DNA of 64,000 nucleotides from Farysia itapuensis (Eukaryota > Basidiomycota > Ustilaginomycetes > Ustilaginales > Ustilaginaceae): NCBI GenBank assembly GCA_023212645.1, contig JALBYC010000016.1, positions 124,001-188,000 of the forward strand. Reading direction: 5' to 3'. Each line of letters begins with the position of its first letter. Positions within the stretch are counted from its first letter, which is position 1. The notes below the pieces were generated by a model. That model ran no database searches and was not told the DNA's origin. It was given only the letters and a program-made list of their open reading frames with translations. The translations under genes were made by a program, and so were the position numbers. Positions 55,318 through 64,000 of this stretch are shown here, in pieces.

Positions 55318-58029
55318 CTATACCTGTGCTTGTTTAAGGTTGTTGAACAATAGGTCCGCTCTTTCGATGAAGTTGTCTTCGGTGAGCTCTTGCTGGAGTG
55401 CCAAGACGCGCAAGCGTCCAACGAGGTTGCGCAGCACTGCTCGCGAAATGGTGATTTCGTCTTCAGGGTTCATTTCTGGCTCTGGCTCCGCCATAGGAAC
55501 GTCAGACCGACGCAAAAAGGGGTGCTGAAGCAGATCTGGAATAGTTGCCCGATCTTCGACGTTGAACTTGAGAGACCACTTGACACAGTCCATCATGGCC
55601 TGATCGACATCCAGATTGTCTGGATAGCGCGGGTCCCGGAATGGAGTATACAAAATCTCTGTGTTGGGATCCACGATGGCATCCATCTTCCTGTTTGACG
55701 GGAAGCGGTCGAAGGGCGGTCTGCCCCAGATCATCTGATAGAGAATACAGCCCAGGGCCCAAACGTCGCTTGGTTTGCCTGCCTTGTACACCCGTTTGCC
55801 TTTACTGCGCTGAGTCTTGATCGACTCGGGTGCCATGTAGTTGGGCGTGCCGATGATGTTGTCTCGGGAAATGTGCACGGTGCCCTGCTGAATTTGTTTC
55901 GAGATACCAAAGTCGATAAGCTTGAGTCGGTCGTTGACATTCAGGAAGTTGGCTGGCTTTAGGTCGGCATGCACCATGTCCGCGTTGTGAATAAAATGCA
56001 CCGCCTCGAGCATCTGACGGAAGTAGTCTGCAATCAACTCTCGCGGCAGAGGTGCGTGCAATTGAAGGATTTTGCTGAAGTCATTGTCTCCTACCTCCAT
56101 TAGGATCCGGAGCTTGTCCGGATTGCCCTGAGCATCGCCGGTAACTTGGTGGCCGTAGTAGCGTAGCAGGTATGGTTCGCTTCCTGGCAGATCAGCAAGG
56201 GTCCGCAACAAGTTGGCTTCTGCAATGAGGTCCAACTTGTCCTGGTCGCTTTCCACCTCCTTGAGATCGACAAGCTTAAGAGCGAAGTATCCCTGCTGTT
56301 CATCGGGCACAGCAACCTCTTCGACGACATCTTGATTGTCGCCGCTGCGGACCCTTTCGCACACAGGGCCACGCACCACGTGCACAACGGAGAACCCTCC
56401 CCTGCCCACGTTGCGGCCCCCTTTGGGTTTGCGGAACTTGAGATCGCGCATTCGAACGCATTTGGACGCGCCAAGCAGCTTTTTCTCAAACTCTTCGTGC
56501 CCAGCAAGCGGCTTTACAGCCTGTCTCGCAGCCTCAGCCCAGATCGACTCGGGTCTGAAGTCGTTGAATATGCGCGCTGCATCCTCGGCACTCTGTTCGG
56601 CGGGTGGCGGTAGCTGCTCCGATGGGGCCGGACGACTCTCGGCGCTGCGTGAAGATGCGGGCAAATTGCTGGAGGATGCTGCCACAGTTCGACGAGATGT
56701 TAATGGGTCCACTGGTGGGGCTACAGTTGATGCTAGAAAGCTTTGGATAGCGGCTGCGGACTTTGCTGGGTTCGCAGTTGGAGCTGGTGCACGATTTGCT
56801 GCCGGGTGCGCCTCACTTCTGCGCGGTGGCGGTGCTAAGGCGTCGAGTTGAGATTCTGCCGCCCTTTCTTCGCTCTGAAGCGCACTACGAGGACTTGGAG
56901 ATCGTACAAGTGAGGCTTGCTCCATGATTTCGGCCCTCATTCGAGCTTTCTCTGCGTCGTATCCATACGGTAGGTACCGGGGATCTGGCCGCTCAGCAGC
57001 ATCCATGCCAGAACCGGACCCTGAAGCAGAGCTTCCGTCATCATTTGATCTATGTTTACCTTTGTGGTCGTCAGATGTGATGCTGTGACCGTCTGGGCTT
57101 CCGTTTTCCTTGTCTTCGCTTTCTGCAACTTCATCGAGCTCCTCGTCTTCGTCGTCAGAGTATCTGCGAACCACTCTTCTGGCAGGCGGATGTCGATTTG
57201 AAGAGCGGGTCAGCTTTCGTAGACTCCGAGCGGCGCTTCTCTGGGCTGTTGCGGTGGCAGCAGCTGCATTGGATCGGAGCGTTCTGCCAGCCATGGCAGG
57301 TGTGCGATAGCCGGTTGCACCAGCTGCACTTGAAGTCGCCGCCGTAGGCTCCACTGCTTCCGTCAATGTACGTTTGACTGGAATGTGCTCTTCGACCGAC
57401 GGCGCGTAGCGAACCTTGCGATCCTCTTCGTCTCCCGATTTTTCCTGACTTCTGCGTCTGATGGGTGCGGGAGCTTTGACTGGCCCGTCTTCTAAGCGGA
57501 TGGGAGATACTGGAAGTCGATTCACTCGGGTGACGAGAGCTGGACGGAGGGGTGGCGAGCTTTTGGATCTTGACTCTTCAAGGACGTGATGCGAAGCGAC
57601 TGCGAAGGGCGACGATCGAGAAGCCGTGAGTCTTGGCTTAGTGTCTTGGAAGAGACTGCTTGCTCTCGGTACGTCCATTTCATCGAGGCGAGACGATGCA
57701 ACCGGAGCTGCTCTGCGACCTACACCTGGCGAGTCATCGTCAGGATTTGTATCTTGTGCCATGCTCGAGTACCTGTAAGCTCTCGTTCGTACGTTTTCTG
57801 TTGCTGAGTGGCCGATTGTCAATGGCATGTCCCGAACTACACTCTGCTCGATCTCGTCTTCGCCCAAAAAGTGGCTGACGGGTGCTGGTGGAAGAGGACT
57901 GTCGCTGATGGTGGCATTGGAACGGTCACTGGGTGTGTGCTCAACGATGGCTGTGGAACCATGTCGCAAAGAGCGACGATAGATTGGTGTGGATGGCGGG
58001 TAGTCAGAGAACCGGGATACTGCCGTCAT
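55318..58029 (-). CDS. MPS1: Dual-specificity spindle-checkpoint kinase Mps1/TTK
   Basis: The 903-residue protein has a long disordered N-terminus and a kinase domain at about 550-850. Kinase markers are GRGGFSVVHVV, the Lys in YFALKLVDL (about 582), HADLKPANFL (about 686; the Mps1-type variant of HRD), LIDFGISKQI (about 704), GTPNYMAPESI and SDVWALGCILYQMIWGRPPF. The catalytic segments match Mps1/TTK rather than other kinases. Mps1 acts at kinetochores in the spindle checkpoint and in spindle-pole-body duplication. An insert in the N-lobe after the Gly-rich loop (VRGPVCERVRSGDNQDVVEE) is longer than usual. The ATG at 58029 is the first in frame. Confidence 0.95.
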   Translation of the reverse strand: MTAVSRFSDYPPSTPIYRRSLRHGSTAIVEHTPSDRSNATISDSPLPPAPVSHFLGEDEIEQSVVRDMPLTIGHSATENVRTRAYRYSSMAQDTNPDDDSPGVGRRAAPVASSRLDEMDVPRASSLFQDTKPRLTASRSSPFAVASHHVLEESRSKSSPPLRPALVTRVNRLPVSPIRLEDGPVKAPAPIRRRSQEKSGDEEDRKVRYAPSVEEHIPVKRTLTEAVEPTAATSSAAGATGYRTPAMAGRTLRSNAAAATATAQRSAARSLRKLTRSSNRHPPARRVVRRYSDDEDEELDEVAESEDKENGSPDGHSITSDDHKGKHRSNDDGSSASGSGSGMDAAERPDPRYLPYGYDAEKARMRAEIMEQASLVRSPSPRSALQSEERAAESQLDALAPPPRRSEAHPAANRAPAPTANPAKSAAAIQSFLASTVAPPVDPLTSRRTVAASSSNLPASSRSAESRPAPSEQLPPPAEQSAEDAARIFNDFRPESIWAEAARQAVKPLAGHEEFEKKLLGASKCVRMRDLKFRKPKGGRNVGRGGFSVVHVVRGPVCERVRSGDNQDVVEEVAVPDEQQGYFALKLVDLKEVESDQDKLDLIAEANLLRTLADLPGSEPYLLRYYGHQVTGDAQGNPDKLRILMEVGDNDFSKILQLHAPLPRELIADYFRQMLEAVHFIHNADMVHADLKPANFLNVNDRLKLIDFGISKQIQQGTVHISRDNIIGTPNYMAPESIKTQRSKGKRVYKAGKPSDVWALGCILYQMIWGRPPFDRFPSNRKMDAIVDPNTEILYTPFRDPRYPDNLDVDQAMMDCVKWSLKFNVEDRATIPDLLQHPFLRRSDVPMAEPEPEMNPEDEITISRAVLRNLVGRLRVLALQQELTEDNFIERADLLFNNLKQAQV

Positions 58030-58291
58030 GGTGATGAAGATTGGCCCGTGTAGGGCTGTGCGTCAGTGTCTGCTGGATGAAGAAGGTTATTGTGTAAGGC
58101 GTGGATGCATGATCCTTGACCCTTGAGTTGGACTACCAGTAGGACAGAGACGGTGGCAGAAGAAGGATCGTCGAAATGGCTTGCGCCTGGTCCAGCATCG
58201 CTTCTCCAACTTCTACGCCTCCGACAATCTTTCAGAATTACCACAATCAAAGCAACAGACCCCACGCGCGCTGCTAAATCGCGTCTATTCG

Positions 58292-58297
58292 CACGTG
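58292..58297. promoter_or_regulatory. CACGTG E-box-like motif (first of two)
   Basis: A CACGTG core sits in gcacgtgact, 263-268 bp upstream of the MPS1 ATG. Such cores are bound by Cbf1/Pho4-type bHLH factors in fungi; use here is not shown. Confidence 0.3.
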
Positions 58298-58371
58298 ACT
58301 TGCAACGTTTTGGTATGCAGGTCTAACATTTCGGTCCGCTAAATTTGTTAAAGTAACAACGACACCCACGT

Positions 58372-58377
58372 CACGTG
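58372..58377. promoter_or_regulatory. CACGTG E-box-like motif (second of two)
   Basis: The core lies in the longer palindromic context tcacgtga, 80 bp from the first copy and 24 bp from the inverted repeat. The TCACGTGA form is the Cbf1-like consensus. Confidence 0.35.
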
Positions 58378-58400
58378 AGGAACGCGGGACACGGTCAATG

Positions 58401-58425
58401 CCAGCTGTCACTACCTGACAGCTGG
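58401..58425. repeat. Perfect inverted repeat, 10-bp arms, 5-bp spacer
   Basis: The left arm ccagctgtca and right arm tgacagctgg are exact reverse complements around a ctacc spacer. In DNA it could be a dimer operator; in RNA it could form a hairpin downstream of neither gene's stop. It lies between MPS1 and the amidase. Confidence 0.6.
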
Positions 58426-58654
58426 ATCCCAAACAGGAAAGTGCACGCTGGCATTACTGGCTTGCTCGGCGAGCCCACACAACGTCTACCTCCCGAGTAA
58501 ACACGAGGTCAATCGCCGAGTCCACAGCCCGGGACAGAGACGATACAGCACGTAGAAGCATGCATATATATCCTGTCCTGATAGTCACATCCCTTGGTTA
58601 ATTCATCTACATTCAACCCAATTCTCAGTGACTCTAACAAAATTCTGATTTTGG

Positions 58655-60298
58655 TCAAAGCTTCTCCTTCGCACTTGTAAAGGCTTGCCAGATCTGCTCT
58701 GCGTAGCCTAGCACAGCTTCCTCCTCGTACCGTCTGCCGACAATCTGCACGCCAATCGGTGCGTTCTTGAGTTGTGCAGGATCGTACTTCTCGGACCATT
58801 TCTTGTCAACATCTGATAAGAAATTGCCAGGCGTGGCAGGTTTGGCGTCCTTAACAGGGTCGATGGACGTAATTGGTAGCACAACGACGGCCTGGTCAGT
58901 AAGATTAAATATGGCAGTGTAGCCAATGTACAGTTCGCTGTTGTGCGCAATGGCAGAGTATGCACCTCCTGGAGCAATGAGAACGTCAATAGGTCGACCG
59001 TCTTGGGTCTTGGATGCAGTCGCATTCCAGTGATCCAGGTATGCTTTTTGGAACTCGAGCTTTCGTTTGTTGATTTGCCATTGCTCAAAGGCAGACTTTT
59101 CTGGGTGGCCTATACCACTTACGCATGGTCCCAGCGGCTCCTGCAGTGGGGCAATCGCAGCATTAATGTCTCTGCCCCCATCGGCGCCAAAGACATCGCC
59201 TAGAATTTTGAGAACTGTCGATGTCTCATGCGCCTCGAAATCAACGATGTCGTGTCCCTTCAAAGTCCCTAGCAGCTCTTTGATGGCTCGCGTGTATGCC
59301 GGGAATGGCTTTACGTACCCATCATGCCACATGACGCCAATGTTGAGCTTTTTCTGCGATCTTGCACCTTCATATCTGTCTTGCTGCCACGGAATACTGG
59401 GAGTTTGCGGGTCCAGTAGCCAAGGCTTTTGGTCTAGAACCGCTTTCGAGAAAGTGACTAATCCAGACATCGAGCGGGTTAATGGACCTAGCACGGAGGG
59501 AATGGTGATCTGACCGACCAGAGAGTTCACAGCTCCCTCGTAAGGAAAGCGATGAGATGACGGTCGAAGACCGAACAGACCGCAGAGAGAGGCAGGGATT
59601 CGAACACTGCCTCCGACGTCTGTGCCAACGCCTAGCGGTGAGCCTTTAAAGGATACAAGAGCGCCTTCGCCGCCTGAAGAACCACCAGTATGCAAAGACC
59701 TGTTGTGCGGATTGAGCGTTGTGCCAAACAGCGTGTTGCTTGTCTCAGCATACATAATGGTTTGAGGTAGATTGGTCTTGACGAACGGTACCGCGCCGGC
59801 TTGCTTCAGCAAGGTGATGAGGACGCTGTCTGATGTTGCGGGATTGTCCGCATAGCTGACGTATGCGATCGTGGCATCCGAGCCTTTGATCTTGAACTGG
59901 TCTTTGACAGAGATTGGCAGACCATGCAGGGGACCTCGAACTTTACCGCTCGACTTGAGCTCGGCATCGAGCTCACTTGCCCACCGGCGTGCATCCTCAA
60001 AGTGTACTTCTGTCACTGGGTTGACAAGCTGGTGCGCCAGACACGTTCGCTTGATACAAGCCTCTAGGACCTCTTGTGCACTGTACTCCGCTGCTGCCAA
60101 CTTTCGCAATAGAACATCAACGTCGTCGATCTCTGTGATCTCGACTTCTCGTGCTGTCAACGTGCCGGCGGTTGCGGCAAAATTTACAACCGACTCGGAA
60201 TCCAGGGGTGGCAGCTTGTCCTCTGGCAGCTTGTAGGCATCAGGTATAAGAGCTTCTCGCTGTGCTCGCTTTGCTTTGACTACGTCCTGCCAGCTCAT
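58655..60298 (-). CDS. Amidase-signature-family enzyme (acetamidase/amidase type)
   Basis: The 547-residue protein has the amidase signature: catalytic Lys in LPISVKDQFKIKG (about 130), TGGSSGGEGALVSFKGSPLG with the cis-Ser (about 206-225) and nucleophile Ser in TDVGGSVRIPASLCG (about 229). Family features also include the C-terminal LPITSIDPVKD and GVQIVGRRYEEE. Enzymes of this group hydrolyse amides to acid and ammonia; fungal members include general amidases and acetamidases, and the substrate here is unknown. It has no signal peptide and is likely cytosolic. A gtaagt inside the frame near 59116 has no workable acceptor, so the gene is single-exon. The ATG at 60298 gives MSWQDVVKAKRAQR, the usual start for fungal amidases. 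Confidence 0.92.
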   Translation of the reverse strand: MSWQDVVKAKRAQREALIPDAYKLPEDKLPPLDSESVVNFAATAGTLTAREVEITEIDDVDVLLRKLAAAEYSAQEVLEACIKRTCLAHQLVNPVTEVHFEDARRWASELDAELKSSGKVRGPLHGLPISVKDQFKIKGSDATIAYVSYADNPATSDSVLITLLKQAGAVPFVKTNLPQTIMYAETSNTLFGTTLNPHNRSLHTGGSSGGEGALVSFKGSPLGVGTDVGGSVRIPASLCGLFGLRPSSHRFPYEGAVNSLVGQITIPSVLGPLTRSMSGLVTFSKAVLDQKPWLLDPQTPSIPWQQDRYEGARSQKKLNIGVMWHDGYVKPFPAYTRAIKELLGTLKGHDIVDFEAHETSTVLKILGDVFGADGGRDINAAIAPLQEPLGPCVSGIGHPEKSAFEQWQINKRKLEFQKAYLDHWNATASKTQDGRPIDVLIAPGGAYSAIAHNSELYIGYTAIFNLTDQAVVVLPITSIDPVKDAKPATPGNFLSDVDKKWSEKYDPAQLKNAPIGVQIVGRRYEEEAVLGYAEQIWQAFTSAKEKL

Positions 60299-60532
60299 GT
60301 CTAAAGTCTGAGAGTCTGATAATAGAGTAGCTTACGTGAACGCTGGAACGAAGATCCAAGCCGTCAACCTGTCAAATAAATATCCCCGCAATGCACAGAC
60401 CAGGCTCGGAAGGCTCAGGTCATTCTTCTCGGACCTTGCCTCACACCAGGACAGTATCTGCAAACAAAATTTCTGAGCGTACGCACTGACAAAGAGGAGC
60501 AGAACGACTGGAGAACTTGATTGCTAAGCCTC

Positions 60533-62962
60533 TTACCCTATGACAAAAGCGCTAGTGCTTGATGCTGTTGCAGCCGTGTAGGCAACGGTGTAGCCGGAAA
60601 CAGTTGCAGTCATAGCAGCAATGGCTGCAGTCGCTGTAGACTGCATCCGACTGATCTCAATCTGTAGCGAGCTACTTATCGAACGTACCACGCTATTGGA
60701 ACTCGCGAAAAGCTGAATGCTGTTGGCAAGAGGGCGGGCGTCGCCCCACGGCAAACTTGTCTCGGTTGGCTGAGGCGCGACCCACTTTGTCGCCGCCGAG
60801 CCAGAGGCCCAAGCGTGCTCCAATACCTGTCCCAGCTCGTCATTGGCTGTCTCGAAGTATCCTTGAGGTCTCTCGGTGATTGTCTCGCTAAAGTTGCCGC
60901 CGGCGGGTACAGTCTCCAGGCCCTCGAGAAGAACTGCGGCCATCCCTTCGATAACATGATCGTCAATGTGGCAATGCAGGATGTTGGCTGCAGCATGGTC
61001 CACCAGATACCTTATGACAACCCAAGAATTAGCGTCTATATCAAAGCCGTCTCGCAGCGGTGGGTTCTGAAGATTGAACCTGACGCCAGCGGCTTGGGCT
61101 GCTGCAACTGAGTCACCTGGAAAAGGTCCGACACCTGTACCGATGATCCAGAATCGTCTCGAATGAAGATGAAAAGGATGGGGACTGTTCGGTCCCCCTA
61201 CGATGGAGTATATGTTGTTCTCGAGGATAATGTCAACGACAGTTCCGAAGGGAATGACCGCGTAAGGGTTCATCTGGTTCTCGATGGCGTGCCCATCTGT
61301 AGCATTGAAGAGCATAGGCCTTTCGTCGGCCAAGTGCACTGTGTCAAGGGGTACAGAAGCCACCTGCCAAACGTTCAGGCTGTTCTGAGATGCAACGGCA
61401 TGAAGTGTCATATTGGATTCTGCTGGCACTGCGCTGATCGGATCAAAGGGTCGAGTCAGGTTCTGTTGCCACTTCACGACAGAAGGATCGGTGATGAAGC
61501 CCGTCATGGGCGCATGTGCTCCCGTCAATTGTCTCGACGTGAGATATAGAAAGCCCTCTTCGATAGATGGATTCCAAGTCTCGTTGATCTCGTCGATATA
61601 CGACAGGAAGGCATGTCCCTCGATGGCCTGCAATGGCCTCGCACTTGTGAGACGCACAGGGTAGATGTTACCGGTGAGGTTAGCATCAAGCTCGATCATT
61701 ACACTGAGACGGCTTCCAATTGTGATTTGAGCCCAGTCAACTCGCAGCGGCTCAATGTAGTGGCCATCGACGGCAACAATCCACATCTTGTGGGCGTCGA
61801 AACTTACGCCGTAGTACCAGTTGGTCGCCGTGTCGATCACCTGTATATTGAGCCATTTTCTTCCCGCTCTGATAGCATTGCTGGCGCTAAACACACTCAG
61901 TGGGGCCGTAGTGTTTTGACACACGCCTCCATATCGGCTGTCAAGAGTGTCTCTGACCGTGTATCCTTCGTGCGCTGGAACAAGTGAGATGCAGCCTTTG
62001 GAAGTGAAACCTGTCGGGTTATTTGAGCTAAAGTTGCGAAGAAGGGAAGCTTGTAGTGGCGAAGCAACCGAGTTCCAGTTGTTCAGGCAGTATTGTCGAC
62101 CACGCCCGTTCAGGAGCAGAGCGTCAAAGCACGCGGGAGGTACTCCGGTCTCATGCACGACCATGAGCATGTCAGTGTGGTTGATATGCCAGTGATCCGA
62201 GAGCATCATGATGTTGTGATCTTGCTCGGCTGCTTCCATCTGAGCGATGTCCATGGGATTTGAGCTGATCATGCTCCAAGGCTTCTTTCGATTTGGCTTA
62301 GGTCTCACGTAGATTGTTCCTCGAAGCCCATCGGCGTAATATCCTCGCTCGTGGCTGTGATACCAGTAGCTTCCGTACTGGTTGATTAGCTTGAAGCGAT
62401 AGGTGTAGGACTGTCCCGGATAGATATTCCACTGAGACAGACCCGGCACGCCATCCATCTCCGGGCTGCCAATCTGGTGAATACCATGCCAGTGTATTGC
62501 AAACGGGACAGGACCTTGGTTGATGACATGAATCTCGATGTCGTCGTTTTCGTCCCAGATGAACGGTTCCGCAGGATATCTGCCATTCAAAAGAAAGCCT
62601 GGACGTTCGAACCCATCGGGACTTATCACTCCCTCAGTCACAGTGAGATTGAAAGACTTGTCAGGAGCTGGTAAATCAGTAGCCTGCCTCCTGTATAGCT
62701 CCGTAGGGTACACAAAGCCTGCCGCTCTATCTCCTGACGAAATGTGCTCGTGACGCTGCTTCAAGGCCTGTCGATGGTCGAGATGGCTGAACGGATCTCG
62801 TGTGCCCAGGGTCGGGGTCAATATTGCAGCCGGTGGGGTTTTGTCTCTGATTGCGGCGGCGTTTGCGATAGGGGCAGACAGGAGAAGAATGGTCAGAATG
62901 AACATGTTAGCAAGGCACAGCATCTGGTACGAGTCTGGTCGCACTGTCCGATGACCTGGCAT
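60533..62962 (-). CDS. Secreted multicopper oxidase (laccase-like)
   Basis: From the ATG at 62962 the protein is 809 residues with an N-terminal signal (MLCLANMFILTILLLSAPIA following 13 residues). Three cupredoxin domains are indicated by IHWHGIHQIG (about 157), YGSYWYHSHERGYYADG (about 200), SPHPFHLHSRRFWIIG (about 596) and ILHCHIDDHVIEGM (about 665-676). These are the T2/T3 and T1 copper ligands, all present. The HCHIDDH and final Met at the T1 site differ from common fungal laccases (HCHIxWHLxxGL). A Ser/Thr/Ala-rich tail of about 100 residues ends in a weakly hydrophobic segment. Substrate (phenols or iron) is open. A second in-frame ATG at 62923 would start the signal peptide directly. 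Confidence 0.9.
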   Translation of the reverse strand: MPGHRTVRPDSYQMLCLANMFILTILLLSAPIANAAAIRDKTPPAAILTPTLGTRDPFSHLDHRQALKQRHEHISSGDRAAGFVYPTELYRRQATDLPAPDKSFNLTVTEGVISPDGFERPGFLLNGRYPAEPFIWDENDDIEIHVINQGPVPFAIHWHGIHQIGSPEMDGVPGLSQWNIYPGQSYTYRFKLINQYGSYWYHSHERGYYADGLRGTIYVRPKPNRKKPWSMISSNPMDIAQMEAAEQDHNIMMLSDHWHINHTDMLMVVHETGVPPACFDALLLNGRGRQYCLNNWNSVASPLQASLLRNFSSNNPTGFTSKGCISLVPAHEGYTVRDTLDSRYGGVCQNTTAPLSVFSASNAIRAGRKWLNIQVIDTATNWYYGVSFDAHKMWIVAVDGHYIEPLRVDWAQITIGSRLSVMIELDANLTGNIYPVRLTSARPLQAIEGHAFLSYIDEINETWNPSIEEGFLYLTSRQLTGAHAPMTGFITDPSVVKWQQNLTRPFDPISAVPAESNMTLHAVASQNSLNVWQVASVPLDTVHLADERPMLFNATDGHAIENQMNPYAVIPFGTVVDIILENNIYSIVGGPNSPHPFHLHSRRFWIIGTGVGPFPGDSVAAAQAAGVRFNLQNPPLRDGFDIDANSWVVIRYLVDHAAANILHCHIDDHVIEGMAAVLLEGLETVPAGGNFSETITERPQGYFETANDELGQVLEHAWASGSAATKWVAPQPTETSLPWGDARPLANSIQLFASSNSVVRSISSSLQIEISRMQSTATAAIAAMTATVSGYTVAYTAATASSTSAFVIG

Positions 62963-63538
62963 CGCGAGAGGAGAGCGCAAAGCGAAATCGAGGTCTACAT
63001 CTGGACATGTGAGAACGTTGACTATATATCGATCAGTCTCAACGTCGGTACGCTGTAAATTTCGCGACATGTAGCGATAAGCGCTCAACTTCGGGGCCGT
63101 CGCCGAACTCTGATTGCGACCACTGGCTCTGGTCCGATGTGTCAGTCGAGGCTGTCTTTGACAGAGCACACGGCCATTTTCGTGCACATTGGCACATCGG
63201 AGAAGCCGATCGCTACGCCAAAAGAGTTCGCAATTCACTCGTTTCAAGCTTCAAGGCGCGAGCATTGGCCTAGTTTCGGAGCACGTCCGATCCTCTATAC
63301 GCGCGATTGTGGCGTGCGCCCAAATTCTATCCCTCGTCGGAAGGACTTCCGAGTCGCAGACGCACGCACTGAAACACAAGCACGCTCAAATCAGATCCTT
63401 GTTGCGTATCGGTTCATAATTGATTAAATGGACGGTTGCCCAGTATCCAGGTATTTTGTCGGCCTTGACGGTCCCCAATTGTTGCGCTTATGTACATTAT
63501 TGTGCGGTAGCAAAATCTGGATGTGTGACGCAAGCATT
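62963..63538. promoter_or_regulatory. Upstream region of the multicopper oxidase gene
   Basis: 576 bp between the oxidase start and the end of the HMG-CoA synthase gene, both minus-strand. The oxidase frame remains open upstream to about 63247, but the TATA-like run at 63022 argues against a start there. No other gene is seen. Confidence 0.4.
63022..63029 (-). promoter_or_regulatory. TATA-like element before the multicopper oxidase
   Basis: A tatatag-type run on the minus strand lies about 60 bp upstream of the ATG at 62962. It favours transcription starting downstream of 63020, and hence the ATG at 62962 or 62923. Confidence 0.4.
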
Positions 63539-64000
63539 CTACTTGGCGTCGGCAGGAATTCGACCATAAGTACGTCGGTACATGTGGTCAACGTTCTCGA
63601 GATAGTATGCTCCAGGCCAGAGGTTCGCGAGGTCACCAACAGGTTTGTGGTTGACAGCGTTGTGCGTGGCCTCTCGTGTCTTGAGAGCCTCGACGTAGGC
63701 CTCGCAAGGCACGACTTTCATATTGGCCAGACGGTTCTGTAGATCGGTGGTCTTGACGATTTGCTCGGTCGAGCCGTTGATGCGAATGGCAAAGATGGAA
63801 GCAGCCGCACCAGAGCCGAAAGAGTAGAGCAGGATGCGTTTGCCTTGGATGTCCTGCGAAGAAACGTTGCTGAGCAAAGACACGAGACCACCGTATAGGG
63901 AAGCGGTGTACATGTTGCCACATCGTCGCACAGTGTTCATACCAGGTTCCAGCTTGGACTGTTGTTGTGCCTTGCTGAACGCGGCAAAGGCCTTCTCGAC
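63539..64000 (-). CDS. ERG13: Hydroxymethylglutaryl-CoA synthase, C-terminal part (5' end beyond window)
   Basis: The last 153 residues are present; the frame is open through the right edge, so the catalytic N-terminal part lies outside. Conserved C-terminal HMG-CoA synthase segments are seen: GNMYTASLYGGLVSLLSN, LLYSFGSGAAASIFAIRI and LWPGAYYLENVDHMYRRTYG. The enzyme condenses acetoacetyl-CoA and acetyl-CoA to HMG-CoA, the step before HMG-CoA reductase in sterol/isoprenoid synthesis. The stop is at 63539-63541. Confidence 0.93.
   Translation of the reverse strand, partial: VEKAFAAFSKAQQQSKLEPGMNTVRRCGNMYTASLYGGLVSLLSNVSSQDIQGKRILLYSFGSGAAASIFAIRINGSTEQIVKTTDLQNRLANMKVVPCEAYVEALKTREATHNAVNHKPVGDLANLWPGAYYLENVDHMYRRTYGRIPADAK

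Larger units (their letters stand above)
58030..58654. promoter_or_regulatory. Upstream region of MPS1
   Basis: 625 bp between MPS1 and the end of the amidase gene, both minus-strand. It contains two CACGTG cores (58292-58297, 58372-58377) and a perfect 10-bp inverted repeat at 58401-58425. A tatatat run near 58563 lies close to the amidase 3' end. No gene is seen. Confidence 0.45.

Noticed and set aside
59090..59120. gtaagt inside the amidase gene as a possible intron
   Set aside because: The nearest AG acceptors would give an intron under 30 nt without branch site, and the uninterrupted frame matches amidase length.
59612..59636. gggattcgaac-like string resembling a tRNA T-arm
   Set aside because: It lies within the amidase coding region and no cloverleaf forms around it.
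61795..61812. gtaagt inside the multicopper oxidase gene
   Set aside because: The encoded residues (WYYGVSFDAHKMW) fit the cupredoxin sequence, so it is coding.
63070..63247. Longer N-terminus of the multicopper oxidase
   Set aside because: It would place the start upstream of the TATA-like element and far ahead of the signal peptide; the extra residues look like noise.
1..64000. Mobile elements, CRISPR arrays, or a secondary-metabolite cluster
   Set aside because: I saw no transposase, reverse transcriptase, long terminal repeats, regularly spaced repeats, or polyketide/peptide synthetase genes. A self-comparison of the window would confirm this.

Overview
This is a nuclear segment of a basidiomycete fungus, most likely a smut or smut-related yeast (Ustilaginomycotina). 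The placement rests on eukaryotic gene content at about one gene per 2 kb on both strands, mostly single-exon genes, very short spliceosomal introns (54-68 nt, GTAAGT/GTGAGT-type donors, CTRAC-like branch sites), and a transcription factor with the C-terminal domain first known from the Ustilago regulator Rua1. The species cannot be read from the sequence. I see no transposon, CRISPR array, virus or biosynthetic cluster.

Layout. 1-4.2 kb: RNase P/MRP subunit RPP40 (cut by the left edge), RNA polymerase II subunit RPB7, replication factor RTF2 (its first exon is only the ATG) and COX9 (two exons). 4.5-8.1 kb: endocytic adaptor SLA1. 8.2-12.4 kb: MBP1/SWI4-type APSES-ankyrin factor and phosphoglycerate mutase. 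12.6-22 kb: membrane-anchored tandem amidohydrolase, UNC93-like transporter, five-finger CCCH protein and DUF2235 hydrolase. 22.5-30 kb: LIM-RhoGAP, a DDAH-type amidinohydrolase and actin-binding ABP1. 30-38.3 kb: farnesyltransferase beta subunit, NAPE-PLD-like metallo-hydrolase, a 2.4-kb region with no convincing gene, then the Rua1_C transcription factor. 38.3-46 kb: HDEL-tailed PDI-like protein, a predicted mitochondrial helical protein, a SAM methyltransferase with a frame-preserving intron, an intron-containing tRNA-Glu(CUC), and sterol O-acyltransferase. 46-55 kb: an orphan protein, SSZ1, RNase H2 subunit C (last exon codes three residues), a molybdopterin-synthase small subunit separated from an alpha/beta-hydrolase gene by one in-frame TAG, SGT2, and a second orphan. 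55-64 kb: MPS1 kinase, an amidase, a secreted multicopper oxidase, and the C-terminal part of HMG-CoA synthase (cut by the right edge).

The genes are mainly housekeeping and do not form one pathway. SLA1, ABP1 and the LIM-RhoGAP share the cortical-actin/endocytosis theme. SSZ1 and SGT2 are co-translational or tail-anchor chaperone factors. HMG-CoA synthase, sterol acyltransferase and farnesyltransferase touch isoprenoid/sterol metabolism. The most notable local architecture is the molybdopterin-synthase/hydrolase pair: same strand, same frame, stop codon and next ATG separated by six bases, and a hydrolase whose nucleophile serine is replaced by glycine. Several tiny terminal exons and one multiple-of-three intron would be missed by ORF-only annotation. 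I found no clearly new biological system.
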